Source of the DNA: Acestrorhynchus altus
Taxonomy: Eukaryota; Chordata; Actinopteri; Characiformes; Acestrorhynchidae
Direction of reading: 5' to 3'
DNA: 64,000 bases
Assembly: GCA_034509495.1 (NCBI GenBank)
Contig: CM067504.1
Coordinates: 1,849,944-1,913,943 of the forward strand
Position 1 is the stretch's first letter. Each line of letters begins with the position of its first letter. Below, piece after piece: positions 1-10,615 of the stretch. The translations under genes and the position numbers were made by a program. The notes under the pieces were generated by a model, which saw only the letters and a program-made list of their open reading frames with translations, searched no databases and was not told where the DNA came from.

Positions 1-100
1 GGTATTAAAGATCAGTAACAGTGTAGTTACTGAAACTGTATCAGAAACACAGTCCGGTAGCCGGTATTAAAGATTTATAACAATGATTCCATCAGTTCCA
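1..100 (-). repeat. End of a 62-bp tandem satellite array
   Basis: The first bases hold about one and a half copies of a 62-bp unit; the word GGTATTAAAG recurs at positions 1 and 63. The unit is the reverse complement of the array at 50145-51660. It lies in the myl6-like gene's intron beyond exon 4 and probably continues left of the window. Confidence 0.8.
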
Positions 101-181
101 CCATTACAGCCATTCCAGGAACAGATTGGAGTAAAGAGGCTTGTAATGTAAATGCGGTCTTTGAGAATCCTGACTACTTAC

Positions 182-3100
182 CCAGCGTGGTCAGGACGTG
201 ACGTAGCTCAGCACCCATCACTGTCCCGTTGCCCTCTTTATCAAACACCCGAAGTCCTTCCACAAAGTCCTCGAACGAGCCCTGGTCCTTGTTCTTGGCA
301 ATGGCTTGAAGCATGGGCAGGAACTGCTCAAAGTCCAGCATTTTCACGTTCATCTCTGGGGAGGAAAAAAAAAGCAACCATCATGCACCACATTAGTCCC
401 CGATTTGTCTTGCATCACTTCAGTCACTAGTAAGACCGGAGAGCTTGTGTGATGCTTCTGTGAATTTTAATGTTTAATGTACAATCAAAAAGACAGTTGC
501 ACCCGGAAGGACATGTGGGACTTCAGTTCCGTGATCAGGATCAATAACTGATGATAAATGTAGACTGACGTCATCAGTATTTATTGATCTACACACACAG
601 AAGTCGTGTCTCTCAGTACAGCGTCGGCCAATGGTGTTGAGTTTCAATGTCCAAAACCGTGGCTGTTGGGTCGCTTGACGCATGTCGGACTACCGGTGGG
701 ATCTCCCTCCCACCCTCGCGTGGGTCTGCAAGATCCCGTATCCCACTTCCTGGAGTCTTGAAGTCCTCCCTCTTCTCAGAGGCATACGTCACTTGCAAAA
801 GATGCTCCAACACAACTGCACAGTGTCCAGCCAAGCATGTCAAACCTACAAACCAAATTTCCATCTGGGTGCAACTATTTGTTTGATCATGCGTGAACTT
901 TCCAGGTATTCATCCTCTTCTGTCTCCGGCCATGCTTCCTCCTGAATGACGTTAAATCGAATGTTAAGCCTCTACTTTCTACAAGCAGTCTCCACTAGAT
1001 CACAAGACTTGTCCCACCATGGTGCACCTGCCCCCCCTCCGGACTGGAGTTCCTGGAGTGTGCTTTAATTCAGGGGTCACCAACCCTGCACCTGGAGGTT
1101 TCAACCCCAAGCCTATTCTAACACACCCCAATCAGCCACCCAAGAACATCTGCAGGCAGTAATTCTTTGGATCAGGGTTGAATCTAACGTCTGTAGGAAG
1201 GCAGCTCTCCAGGAGCGGAGTTGGTGTCCCTTACAGAATAACAACATGGTCAACAGGGGTTCTGACCTTCAGCCTTGGGGTTGCCGAGCACTTTGAGCAC
1301 TTCGGCATTGACGGGGTTTTGACCCAAAGCACGCATCACGTCCCCACACTGACTGAAGCAGATCTTTCCATCGCCTGTCCGGTCAAAGAGCAGGAAGGCC
1401 TCCTTAAACTCTGAGGAAAAGCAAACATAAACAAATGAGATGGACAGAGAAACAGTGTGGAACTGAACATCATGGCACCCTTTAATTACACTTTTCCTTG
1501 TACCGTGTGTCTTATCAGTCATTGACGAGGGTTTTTAGGTTACGTACCACGTTTCTCGTAACCAAAGTGAAGATTGTTCTGTAATCAGACAATCATATCA
1601 TGTGTTCTGCTGGATTTCTCTTTATTCTAAAGTAGACAGCACTGAAAGCACTTTCTGATCAAAAGAAATCTGGTTCTTGAACTGGTTCTCTTCAGGCTTG
1701 GTGTTTTTTAGTGAACCATCCCGCGTTTACACCATTTACACCATTTAGTGGAACCGAAGGTACGCCATAGAATCAACAGAGGGCGCTGTGCAGCATCCCT
1801 AAACGCAAGTGAGAAGATGGAAGCGCCTGTGTTAGAGACCTTTGTTTCTCTCCAAAAAGCAAACATGGATCAAACATGAAGACGTTGAAGACGACACCAC
1901 GCGCGACAAACGGTACTTTGCTCAAGTACAACTAGACACACCCACGTCTGTTCAAGCTGAAAAACCTACAAATCTTTGCAGCTGAAAACAAACTCTCGGG
2001 TTTCATTTTCCAGAGTCTATTTGTGTTGGTGGAGATGCATTGAATGGTTCAATATTAGGTTAACAAACTGGAAGAGAACCCATTCTATGTTGTGTAAAAG
2101 GCTCAGGGCCAAAGAGAGAGATCTAGAACCCTTTGATGCCAACTTTACAGCCCTGAAAATCATACAGCCAAGTTTAATGCTATAGTGAAAACCCATCACA
2201 ACACCCCTCTCCACCGATTCCTGTCAGACAGGTTTCCCACGCTCAGCAAAGCACCCGTTGAGGAGTCTGTTGGAAGCGCTCTGTTTTTTTGACTATAGTC
2301 CAACACGTCAAACGACCTACTTCTAGTGTCTCCAGTAGTGACAGTGCTTACTAGGAGCAGTGTGTCGGACATCAGCAGCAATTCGTCAGATATTCAGAAT
2401 TAGTCATTCCTGCAGTAAACAGATACCAAGGCAGCAGAAATGAGTTTACCCTCCCAGATAAAGCTCTTGGGGGGGTGGGACGTACACTCGAGCAAACGAA
2501 ACAATGTGCATCTCAAAACGTTCAAGCAGAATGTTAGAATTTCAGTTACTATGAATCAAAGCTATTCGTTTGGGGTCGGTTCACCATGTGTAAGCCACAC
2601 AGATGTTTCCTGGAGCTTTGGGGACGTCTGGGGGTAGTGGAGGTGTCTAAGGGGCAGCTGAGGAGCCAGAGGGCAGTGGGGATGGACAGTGGAGATGCCT
2701 GAGGGCAGTGGGGATGGACAGTGGAGATGTTTGTGGGCGGTGGGGATGGACAGTGGAGATGACGAGTAGAGATGTCTGAGGGCAGCGGGGCTGAGCAGTG
2801 GGAATGTCTGAGGGCAGTGGGAATGTCTGAGGGCAGTGGGAATGTCTGAGGGCAGCGGGGATGGACAATGTAGATGGACAGTGGGGATGTCTGAGGGCAG
2901 TGGGGATGGACAGTGGGGATGGACAGTGGGGATGGACAGTGGGGATGGACAGTGGGGATGTCTGAGGGCAGTGGGGGTGGACAGTGGGGATGTCTGAGGG
3001 CAGTGGGGATGTCCCTCTCTGAGCTGTTAGAGGAATATCCTCAGGCAGGCCTGACTGACTCAGCTGCACTCTTATCCATATATGGTCAAGAGAGAGTGGG

Positions 3101-3601
3101 GGACACAGGACTTTCTGACCCAAAGCAGAGGAACTGACCATCTGAAAGGAGAGAGCAGCGGCTCACTGACCACCAGTCCCACCGACCCCACTGACCACCC
3201 ACCCACTGGACTGTCCCTCAGAGCTGTGGTCAGAGCCGGACTGTCCCTCAGAGCTGTGGTCAGAGCCGGACTGTCCCTAAGGGGTGTGGTCAGAGCCGGT
3301 CTCGCTCTGCGTCCAGTAAGTAAACGGGCGACTGTTTACTTCCGGTATCCGCGTCGAGCGGCCGCTGCGGTTGGGTCGACGTTGCTGCAACGTTGCGGGG
3401 ACGTTAGACGCGGCTCGGGTCACTCACCGCTGATCTGGTCCTCCGTGAAGTCAGACTGGACGCGTGACGGAGAGCAGGACATGACAGAGGACATGAGAGA
3501 GGAGAGAAGAGCAAAACGGCATTAAGTCGCAGCGCACACACAGCAGCCCGCGCGGGGCAATACAACGGGCTTCCCCGGGTACTCCCCGGGGTACTCACCA
3601 T
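182..3601 (-). CDS. myl6: Myosin essential light chain, MYL6-like (5' part, four exons)
   Basis: This encodes an EF-hand essential light chain that binds the neck of myosin heavy chain in smooth or non-muscle actomyosin. Coding exons in gene order are 3601-3599 (the start ATG alone), 3455-3428, 1410-1267 and 355-182. All have GT-AG borders and consistent phases (0, 1, 1), giving about 116 residues. The single-codon first exon is typical of MYL6-type genes. Visible landmarks are FKEAFLLFDRTGDGK, CGDVMRALGQNP, EMNVKMLDFEQFLPM and FDKEGNGTVMGAELRHVL. The first EF-hand lacks the extra residues of cardiac MYL3/MYL4, which favours MYL6, although ELRHVLTTLG also resembles MYL6B/MYL4. The C-terminal EF-hand exon lies left of the window. 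The donor of exon 4 is GTAAGT. Paralogue assignment is less certain than family. Confidence 0.88.
490..890 (-). mobile_element. Tc1-like nonautonomous remnant, family A copy 1
   Basis: The segment begins with a GTTGCACCCGGAAGG-like terminus and ends with the inverted form CTGGGTGCAACTATTTG. Between them is the sequence shared by all family A copies (GATCAGGATCAATAACTGATGATAA, then a segment matching the transposase C-terminus). The internal part is shortened. It sits in the intron between exons 3 and 4 of the myosin light chain gene. Confidence 0.7.
1411..2640. other. Intron of myosin light chain gene, nothing recognised
   Basis: Apart from the splice acceptor of exon 3 at its left end I see no exon, RNA gene or clear transposon here. 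Short ORFs on both strands lack recognisable domains. Confidence 0.5.
2645..3300. repeat. Minisatellites in myosin light chain intron
   Basis: From about 2645 to 3015 the plus strand is built from variants of GGGCAGTGGGGATG and GGACAGTGGGGATG, joined by GTCTGA. At 3208-3300 a separate unit of about 30 bases, GGACTGTCCCTCAGAGCTGT plus GGTCAGAGCC, occurs three times. Long ORFs here (for example a His/Pro-rich minus-strand frame) are by-products of the repeat. Confidence 0.85.
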
Positions 3602-3760
3602 CGCGCGCGGAGGGGCAGGAGGGCAGACTGCAGCTTCCACGATCACGAGCCCGTACTGTGCGCGCTCCCGGCACACGCCTGCATGAAGTCACCGGCGCCG
3701 ACCAATCAGATCGGTCGGCGTTGGGCGCGTCCCAAACAGCGCCCTACGCACTAAAGAGTG
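3602..3760 (-). promoter_or_regulatory. CpG-rich promoter of the myosin light chain gene
   Basis: GC- and CpG-rich sequence surrounds exon 1 and continues about 130 bases upstream of the ATG. It includes a CCAAT box (3702-3706 on the plus strand, ATTGG for the gene), about 100 bases before the start codon. No TATA box is evident. The role is inferred from position and composition. Confidence 0.5.
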
Positions 3761-4059
3761 CACTACATAGGCATGGGGTCAAGGAGACTAGGGCCTTTTT
3801 GGAAATGTGAATAAAAATGACATCCAGACTTCATCACCAATCAGTTTATTAAATAAATCTTTATTATCATTTAAAACGCAATTAAATATCTCGCCGAGAA
3901 CCCGAGAACAAGAGCCTGAAATGAGTCTCCTCCGCCGGGCGTCCGGGAGCGGCTCGGAGCAGAGCTGCTGCTGGCTCGGATGCCTCCGGTTAGGATGCCT
4001 CCCGGTCGCCCCCCCAGCCTGTCAGAAACACCTAAAGCCCAGACGGGGCATTAAAGCAG

Positions 4060-4220
4060 GCTTCCTGCCCCTGTACAGCAGATTTGATATCTCGACTGGC
4101 CTGGGAACTCCTTGGAGTCCCCCCAGACGAGCTGGAAGAGGTGGTAGGCCTCTTTGCCTATAGACTCCTGACCCCGTGACCCCGAACCCCAGATTAGCGG
4201 CAGATGATGGACGGGTGGAT
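4060..4220 (+). mobile_element. 3' tail of an RTE-type LINE
   Basis: The stretch running CTGGCCTGGGAACTCCTTGG, then GAGCTGGAAGAGGTGG, then CCCGTGACCCCGAACCCC and AGCGGCAGATGATGGACGG matches the 3' end common to many teleost non-LTR retrotransposons (C-terminus of reverse transcriptase followed by a GGATGG-rich tail). Only the end survives. Family naming is from memory of the consensus. Confidence 0.6.
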
Positions 4221-4381
4221 AGTGATTACATCACAAACAAAGAAGTGAAACTGTGATTCTTTTTAAAGCATTAATTACTTTCATTCACGTTTTAAGCTCC
4301 TGTGTTTTGTGTTCGATTTTCTTGTCGCCATTAAAGACCCCAATTTGACTCCTTACATGGAGGTGAGAAACATATTTTCAC

Positions 4382-4540
4382 ATTATAATACTTCAGATCA
4401 GTGTTTCTCAACCCTGGTCCTGGAGGCCCCCCTGCCTTGTACACACACACACACACACACCCTCCCAGGTAAAGCTCTAAAATATGTAGGGCAGGGGTGC
4501 CTCCAGGACCAGAGTTGAGAAGGGCTGCTTTAGATTGCTT
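4382..4540. mobile_element. hAT-like MITE with inverted ends
   Basis: The left arm CAGTGTTTCTCAACCCTGGT (CCTGGAGGC) is the imperfect inverse of the right arm GCCTCCAGGACCAGAGTTGA (GAAGGGCTG). A short (CA)n lies between. This is a very common teleost foldback element. A related copy lies at about 4920-5090. Confidence 0.7.
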
Positions 4541-4919
4541 TCTTAACTTTGAATCAAAGTCAGTGTAGAAAGATTTCATTCCAGCTCATGGAGCATTTCT
4601 ATTGGACAATTCATATCAATTTTGCCACAATGTAAAGGACATCTGTTGGATTCAAAGCAAAAAAATAAAAAATGACAAAAGTCAAGATCAGGACATTGAT
4701 GTCTTGTCTCAAAAAAACTACAATACTATGAAAAAGGTTTTCAAAAATGAACCTAATTTATTATTTTAACAGTGATATAAGTTGATACTGTGGTTAATAA
4801 TTTATTCATATTTGAATTAAATGTTGTTATTACTGTAATGAATATAAAATATGACCTTTTTGAATGAAACTGGGATCACGAATGAGGTTTTTTTAACCAT
4901 TTTCTAATGTTTTGAGATG

Positions 4920-5090
4920 CATTAGTAGGTCAGGATCAGGCAACCCTGGTCCTGAAGTACCAGCTTCCTGTAGTTTACTGATCTGTTCCAACAGAACCAC
5001 TAAACCTGGCAGTGAACAGGTGAGTGGAATCAGGTGTGTTTCAGCAGGAGGAGCACAAAGCTGTACAGGACCAGGGTCACCCCTGATGTA
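4920..5090. mobile_element. Second hAT-like MITE
   Basis: The arms GGATCAGGCAACCCTGGTCCTG and CAGGACCAGGGTCACCCCTG are inverted relative to each other, flanking the CAACAGAACCAC...GGTGTGTTTCAGCAGGAG core typical of these elements. Confidence 0.6.
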
Positions 5091-5339
5091 GGGGACGGGT
5101 AAACGACTGACTACGATTCCAAAGTTGCCATGAAGTCGAGTCCAGCGACATCTTGTGGCGAAGAAGAAAACAGACACTTATTTAATATCTGATATAAAAT
5201 GTTTAGAAAGGTCACGTCTCCTTAATGATTTTATTTGCATTTCCAGTCAGTTTGGACAATCTGACTGAATGTATTATAGATTTCATAACTCAAATCCAGG
5301 GAATTAGAGAGTTTGTTTGTTGAAGTAAACCAGCCTTTA

Positions 5340-5650
5340 GGGGTGTACAGTGAATGGACAATGAAACTGCAACACCTGGTTTTAGACCACAATAATTGAT
5401 TAGTTTGGTGAACTAGGGCCTCCTTTTGCGACCAATACAGCGTCAGTTCGTCTTGGGAAGGACATTTTTTGGACACAGTCCGGGTTAACATCCTGTTGGA
5501 TGTGATTGGTCCTTCTTGGTAGTGCTGACGTTACCCTGGATACTGTGGCTCTTGATACATCACAAAGACTTGCTGTCTTGGTCACAGATGCGCCAGCAAG
5601 ACGTGCACCAACAGTTTGTCCTCTTTTGAACTCTGGTATGTCCCCCATAA
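5340..5650 (-). pseudogene. Tc1-like transposase N-terminal fragment
   Basis: On the minus strand a frame at 5648-5400 reads a helix-turn-helix start with RGQTVGARLAGASVTKTASL and CDVSRATVSRV, the paired-like DNA-binding domain of Tc1/mariner transposases. No catalytic DDE domain follows in frame. It is an inactive relic. Confidence 0.65.
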
Positions 5651-5939
5651 TGTTGTGTGCTTTGCAATATTTTGAGCGAAACTGTGTTCTTACCTGCTAA
5701 TTGAACTTTCACACTCTGCTCTTACTGGTTCAATGTGAAGATTGACCACCAGGCTGCTCCAATTTAGCCATGAAACCTTCCACACTACAATGACCTGTGT
5801 TTCAGTTTCATTGTCCAACCCCTGTGTATATGAGGTTTGGGAGACGACTGTGAGGATCTAAGCTGAAATATGGGTTGCATACAGACTGTTTATATATGCA
5901 GTACTATTAAAATTGACAGCATGAACAAAATCTTTTGTT

Positions 5940-6095
5940 TATAATGAAAAATAAAATCCCTGCCTCCATCATCTGCCTCCTCTACTGTTACACCAACCAT
6001 CTCCATGTCCACCTTAACTTCATCCATAAACCTTCTCTGAGCTCTTCGTTGTCTCCTTCTGCCCGGCATTCTTTGTCCAATAAGATACTGTACAC
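5940..6095 (-). pseudogene. LINE reverse transcriptase C-terminal scrap
   Basis: The minus strand encodes GRRRQRRAQRRFMDEVKVDM followed by EMVGVTVEEADDGG. This resembles the 'RRRWMD.VK.DM...GV..EDA' tail of fish endonuclease/reverse transcriptase ORFs. Only this tail is seen. Confidence 0.55.
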
Positions 6096-6176
6096 ATAAA
6101 TCTGGTAATTCTGACTCAGCAGTAAACAAACGCTCCTGTAGGCACACAAGGACACGATGCGCGAGAGACTTAACGG

Positions 6177-6182
6177 TTTATT
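6177..6182 (-). terminator. Candidate polyadenylation signal of tsfm
   Basis: TTTATT on the plus strand reads AATAAA for tsfm, about 250 bases beyond the stop codon. Confidence 0.5.
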
Positions 6183-6431
6183 TTGAATAGAGATTCAGCT
6201 CATTTGAAATATACAATTTCATAACTGTACAGATTTCAGGTGTGTCTCTCTGGCCTCATTGAGCCCATTTCATTTTTGTAAATTCATTCCTGCCCTGTGA
6301 GCCAAAAAAAAGTATCATAAACCCGGCTTAGTGTGGTCAACAGTGTTTCCCTCTTAACTGGTCCACGGCTAATGATTGTGACTGTCCACAAGTGGACAGC
6401 TCATCTTCGTTCAACAGGATGTGGCCCCCGC

Positions 6432-9289
6432 TCACTCCACCTCTGGAGTGGCGCTTTCACCACATTTGTAACGTATGAAGTCAAGCACCCGGGCGTTATG
6501 CAGGGTGAGGTACTGTCCGACGGTGTACTGGGACTCCAGCAGGAAGGACTGTGGTAAAAGTCGCGTCTCAGATTCTCCACATGGTAGATCTTCCATGTTG
6601 CCAAGGGTAACAGGAGCCTCCCCTACTATGTGCTGTCCCAGCTTCTTGCCTAGAGTCTCCACCTGTCCCTCAAGCCCACCTTGGAACACGACCAGCGAGC
6701 CGTATCGCCCCATCATCAAACTGTTCTGCCCTGCAACCGCTGCGTGCACGTACGAGCCGATGTGCCAGTCGGAAGGTACACCTATGCACACAGCTCGACT
6801 TATGGAGATGTTCTCACCCAGTCGGCCTGCGGAGACAGAGGACAAAAGTGAAATAGGAGGAGGAGTCGTTTTTGTTATCGTCTTATGGTGCAATTAATGG
6901 ACTTGACCCTGATTTGAGTTGACCTCAGTTTTGCGTCGGTCACACTGTTCTGTTCCTGTCTGCTCTCGGTCTGAGATCTTGCTGCCCGTCTGCAGTTTGA
7001 TGACGGTCACATGGACAAGCAGATGACAACCGAAACCATGTTTTGTGGACAGAAAAGCCCAAATCGATCTTTTTGGTTTATATGAGAAGGGTTGTGTTCG
7101 GAGAAAGGACAACAATGCATTCCAACACAAAAACCTGGTCCTGTCTGTGAAACATAGTGGTGGTAGTATCATGGTTTTGGAGAGGACAGGACAGCTTGCA
7201 GTAGCTGTCCAGGAGCTGAAGCTCAAGAGAATGTGGGTCATGCAGCAACCCAACGGCCCTAAGCACACAAGCGGTTCAACACGGTACCACAACTCGTCAG
7301 AAGAATGGTATTGTATATTGTGTTTTATTTAACCATATTTATCCGTTTTTTTTTATTTCATTTGTAATGAATTGTGTTGCTCTGAAAAAAGGGTGAAACT
7401 GCATAATTATGAAATTATTATTATGACCATCATTTATTGCGATATTATTTATTTCTGGGACAATATCGTCCAAAATAATTATCAGTCTTGGAATTTTATA
7501 CCTGATATCGTATCAAATGGAAAAATCAGTGGTATCGCCCATCCCTAGTTCTGACTGAGACATACCTAATCTAAAAATATACCCTGAAACAGAATGTAAA
7601 TCATCACCAGATGATCACCAGACCCATGTTTCATTTCTTATCCTCTTGTTTTTGCTTACCTATGGTCAGAGCCAGCTGATCTGCCAGTAAGGGACCGTCC
7701 ACCACAGTGAGCTTAGCAAGGTCTTCGGCAGACAACAGACTCTGTAAGACAGTGAAACGAGCTCTCTTTAGCTGTGAGGGAAGAAAATGATGCTAAAGAA
7801 TCACGCATGCAGATGTTCGACTGGCCGTACCTTTCTGTATCCACTCCCGGACTTGCTGCAATGTCGAGCCATTGTAGCCAAAGCGACGTCCTGCACCAGC
7901 TGCTGAAACTTTTCGTTCCTCGCCACAAAGTCGGTCTCGCAGTTTACCTAAACCCGCACAGACAAACTGTAAAACTGAGAATTTCGTTTTCTAGGAATGT
8001 CGATTAAAGAAGCCATATTACATTCTCACCTCCACCATAACAGCTGCATTGTTCATCCTAAGCACACCAATCAGACCCTCTTTGGCTCTCCTGCCCTCCA
8101 GCTTGCTCACTTTGCTCCATCCCTCCTTCTGAGCCTGTTCATGCAGCCAGCTTTCTGCCTGCAATCAAACACAGTAAGTACCATCTCCAACACACCAAGC
8201 AAAATGAACCTCTTACTACATCACGAAGTACCCACACACCTGAGAAATGTCATTGTTGAACTTATCCAGCGCCTTCTTGCAGTTGATGAACGTGTAGCCG
8301 GTTGTTTTGCGAAGTTTTACTAGCAGCGCTTTGTCCGGACTGCTGTGCATACACTGGACATGCTTCTGGAAGGTGACCTGAGAGGAGCACAGTGTGACAG
8401 TTACCTGACCACTGTGTACCGATCGAATTTCATAGATTTCGAGTTTCATAGTTTTCTCTTTAAATGAAGAGTATCTAAACATGTATCGATACAGTGATAT
8501 ATCAATATTTATATGTATATCAGGATATAAACAGAGTGGGATACGGGCTGAGCGATATATCGATATTTATGTCTATATCGGGATATAAACAGAGCGGGAT
8601 ACGGGCTGAGCGATATATATATATCGATATTGAAACACAATATTTTTTCTATGTTAATACTCAATATTTAACGATATATCACCTCATCCCATGCTCGGCA
8701 TATATTACGATATTGATATAAATATCGATATATACTAACACTACTAATAGGCAGAGGGAACCATTTGATCTGACCTTCTAGCACACTTTTCTAGCTGTTA
8801 TTCTTGTTGTTTAATATGTTTCATTCATTTCATAAGATCACGCTGACAACACAGTGTGATTTTTTTACCCCTACTAAAATATAAATATCCTTCATCATAA
8901 ATTCAGAGCGAGTAATCTTCACTAGGGCTTAAGAGGATTCAAGATCTGTCATAATATTAGGTCATTTGTATGATTATTATAGGATTATGATAGAAAGTGG
9001 GAAATGCAGGTCCAGAACGCAGAGTCCGCTCCGGGTTTTCACTCCGCCCGGCTGCGCGGCCGTGTAAAGTGCGCAGGCGCGGGAGCCGCTCCCGCAGTGG
9101 GAGCACAATCCCGGAGCGGAGTCCCCACATTCTGGACCTGGATTTCCCGGCTGTGGTTATAATCAGCTGTACTGTTTGACCAGCAGCACAGAGCGAGTTT
9201 ACATTGACTGACCACAGCAGGAGGGTCAGTGCCATTCCTACCTTAGTGACGTTTACTCGCAGGGACCTGAATAAAGTGTACATTGCCAT
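6432..9289 (-). CDS. tsfm: Elongation factor Ts, mitochondrial
   Basis: EF-Ts is the guanine-nucleotide exchange factor that recharges mitochondrial EF-Tu during translation in the matrix. Six coding exons in gene order are 9289-9242, 8377-8240, 8158-8030, 7947-7831, 7741-7660 and 6826-6432. All have GT-AG borders and matching phases, giving 302 residues (human about 325). The N-terminus MAMYTLFRSLRVNVTK is short, basic and hydroxylated, as expected for mitochondrial import. EF-Ts signature 1 is LRKTTGYTFINCKKAL and signature 2 is EVNCETDFVARN, split by an intron. Later landmarks are GRLGENISISRA, SYVHAAVAGQNSLMMGRYG and LGQHIVGEAP, ending YKCGESATPEVE and TGA at 6434-6432. The gene is divergent from endou. 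Intron 5 (6827-7659) carries a Tc1-like remnant. The first of two possible in-frame ATGs (9289 and 9283) was chosen. Confidence 0.96.
6895..7310 (+). mobile_element. Tc1-like remnant, family C, in tsfm intron 5
   Basis: Fragments typical of Tc1-like transposases occur in order: GGTGGTAGTATCATGGTTTT (the 'GGGSIMVW' region), then GAATGTGGGTCATGCAGCAA with CCCTAAGCACACAAG (the 'DND-PKHT' region). Frame is lost, so it is inactive. The same family recurs at about 11088, 13795, 17848, 28490, 48440, 52770 and 63270. Confidence 0.7.
7440..7560. mobile_element. hAT-type MITE end
   Basis: The ATCGTCC...TACCTGATATCGTATC...GGTATCGCCCATCCCTAG sequence resembles the terminal part of fish hAT MITEs that end in GGGATGGGCGATA. 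The same kind of sequence lies at 8490-8730. Confidence 0.45.
8485..8735. repeat. AT-rich tandem duplication, MITE-like
   Basis: A segment of about 62 bases, ATATCAGGATATAAACAGAG then GGGATACGGGCTGAGCGATA, is repeated twice in tandem and followed by degenerate ATCGATA palindromes. The GGGCTGAGCGATATATCGAT motif resembles hAT MITE ends. It lies in tsfm intron 1. Confidence 0.6.
9005..9140. repeat. GC-rich inverted repeat in tsfm intron 1
   Basis: The left arm 9005-9035 (GGTCCAGAACGC, then GAGTCCGCTCCGGG) and right arm 9110-9140 (CCCGGAGCGGAGTC, then CATTCTGGACC) are near-complementary. They enclose a CpG-rich loop that itself holds the smaller palindrome GGGAGCCGCTCCCG. The RNA or single strand could form a strong hairpin. 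Confidence 0.75.
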
Positions 9290-10572
9290 CCCTGCTCCCG
9301 GAAAGTCACTGAGTACGGAAAGCCTAAAGGGCACACTGCTGAGTGCAATAAGCGTGTGAAGCCAGACGCCACAGCGCCCTCTACAGCACTGGAGCGCCCC
9401 TGCGGCGCCTGCACTCAAAACTTCCCTTATTAATGAATTAATTCACTTAATGTGGCTTAATTACCACAGAGAGCTTTGGTGCTTTAAAATGACGGAGAAA
9501 TAGTATTCATTCATTTCTGATCATTTTCCATTTTCTTGAATCAACGAATAACATCTCCATTATTAGTGAGATACTTGTTTAAGTAGGGTGTGTTGTCATT
9601 TGTACCGTGTGCTGTAGTAAGCACCGTCCAGGACAAATAAACAGATAAATGAAAATCTGCAGTCTGTAGTTATGGTATTACAGAGGGTATTATATTCCGC
9701 ATAAATGCAAAATAAATCACGGCCACAGTTTAGTAAAGGCCTCGTTTCAGTGTAGGGTTACCACCAGGACAGTCCGTTTTGCGGGATGTGTGTCCGGGCG
9801 TGTGGGACCCATCCAATCGATGGCTCAGAGGAGGGTTTATGTCTTTATCCTTTGTTTCATGTTGATCATCTTATTGTTGCTTTCTGTGAAGCTGCTCTGT
9901 GAACTGTGATCTCCAGACCTGTCCCTGATTGAAAATGTGTGGGACGCGATTGGACACTCTATCATCACTCCATCCCTACCACACCATCTGCAGAACTGAG
10001 TGAGAACATTCAAGCTGCATGGGATGGATCATCACATGACACCATTAGGAACCTCTACACCTCCATGCAGAGACGTCTGGCATGTTGCGTTAAACGTGAC
10101 GCCGTACTGAGAGACACCACTTCTGTATGTGTCTATTTTCAGAATCTTCACCTCATCTACTGGAAAGCGTTTGCAAGTAATCTGCTCAGGCCTCGTTCTC
10201 TCAGGGCAGGCTTTTCTGGCCTGTGTGAATCTGATAGCTGAGATCACTTTGTGTGTCCAGTCTCAGTGGGAAGAACACCAGGTGGTTTTCGTCCACTCCC
10301 TGCATGACCTGCTGAAGCACATGTTTGAGTCCACCTGTAGAGAGCTATATGCACAGCAGGGGACTGGTGTGAAACTTGTGGTCTGAGAGGAAGTGAAGCA
10401 GAGGTGGAGATTAATGCAGAAGTAAGAAATGAGAATCTGTAGAATTGCTTTGAAGTGCTTTTCTTCACCGCATCACTTTGATCTCTTTGATGTTGGAGAT
10501 AGTGTAGATCTATGTAGTGTATGATTGGATGGTAACGCATTTAGGAGGAGCCTTTAAGGTGTGAAGGGTTGG
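9290..10572. promoter_or_regulatory. Shared upstream region of divergent tsfm and endou
   Basis: tsfm begins leftward at 9289 and endou rightward at 10616, so this interval holds both promoters. 9290-9420 is the likely tsfm 5' flank and is moderately GC-rich without a TATA box. 9420-9900 shows nothing recognisable. A Tc1-like family A remnant occupies about 9905-10130. 10130-10560 shows no clear feature. Confidence 0.5.
9905..10130 (+). mobile_element. Tc1-like remnant, family A copy 2
   Basis: The plus strand reads CCAGACCTGTCCCTGATTGA, then ACACCATCTGCAGAACTGAG and CCATGCAGAGACGTCTGGCA. This encodes the SENIQAAWDGSS...LYTSMQRRLACCVK tail shared by all family A copies. Confidence 0.75.
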
Positions 10573-10578
10573 TATAAA
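10573..10578 (+). promoter_or_regulatory. TATA box of endou
   Basis: TATAAA (context GGTATAAAGA) lies 38 bases before the start codon at 10616, giving a very short 5' UTR. A TATA promoter suits a tissue-restricted secreted enzyme. Confidence 0.65.
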
Positions 10579-10615
10579 GACTGGACTGGTGCTTCTCAGT
10601 CATCGACTGACTGTG

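Larger units (their letters stand above)
3602..6431. other. Intergenic interval myl6-tsfm, packed with transposon remnants
   Basis: No cellular exon is recognisable between the myosin light chain start and the tsfm stop codon. The interval holds the promoter noted separately, a LINE 3' tail (about 4085-4215), two hAT-like MITEs (about 4382-4540 and 4920-5090), a Tc1-like transposase fragment (5340-5650) and a second LINE tail (5940-6090). About 4560-4890 is AT-rich with nothing recognised. Confidence 0.6.

Noticed and set aside
2647..3141. 164-codon minus-strand ORF rich in PHCPS repeats
   Set aside because: It is generated by the minisatellite in a myosin light chain intron; no start context, splice sites or domain.
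3082..3525. 147-codon plus-strand ORF antisense to myosin light chain exon 2
   Set aside because: It runs across a short tandem repeat and the antisense of the exon and promoter; CpG-rich DNA is naturally poor in stops.
3807..4163. 118-codon plus-strand ORF
   Set aside because: Its 3' half overlaps a LINE tail and no domain is recognisable; the ORF is probably chance.
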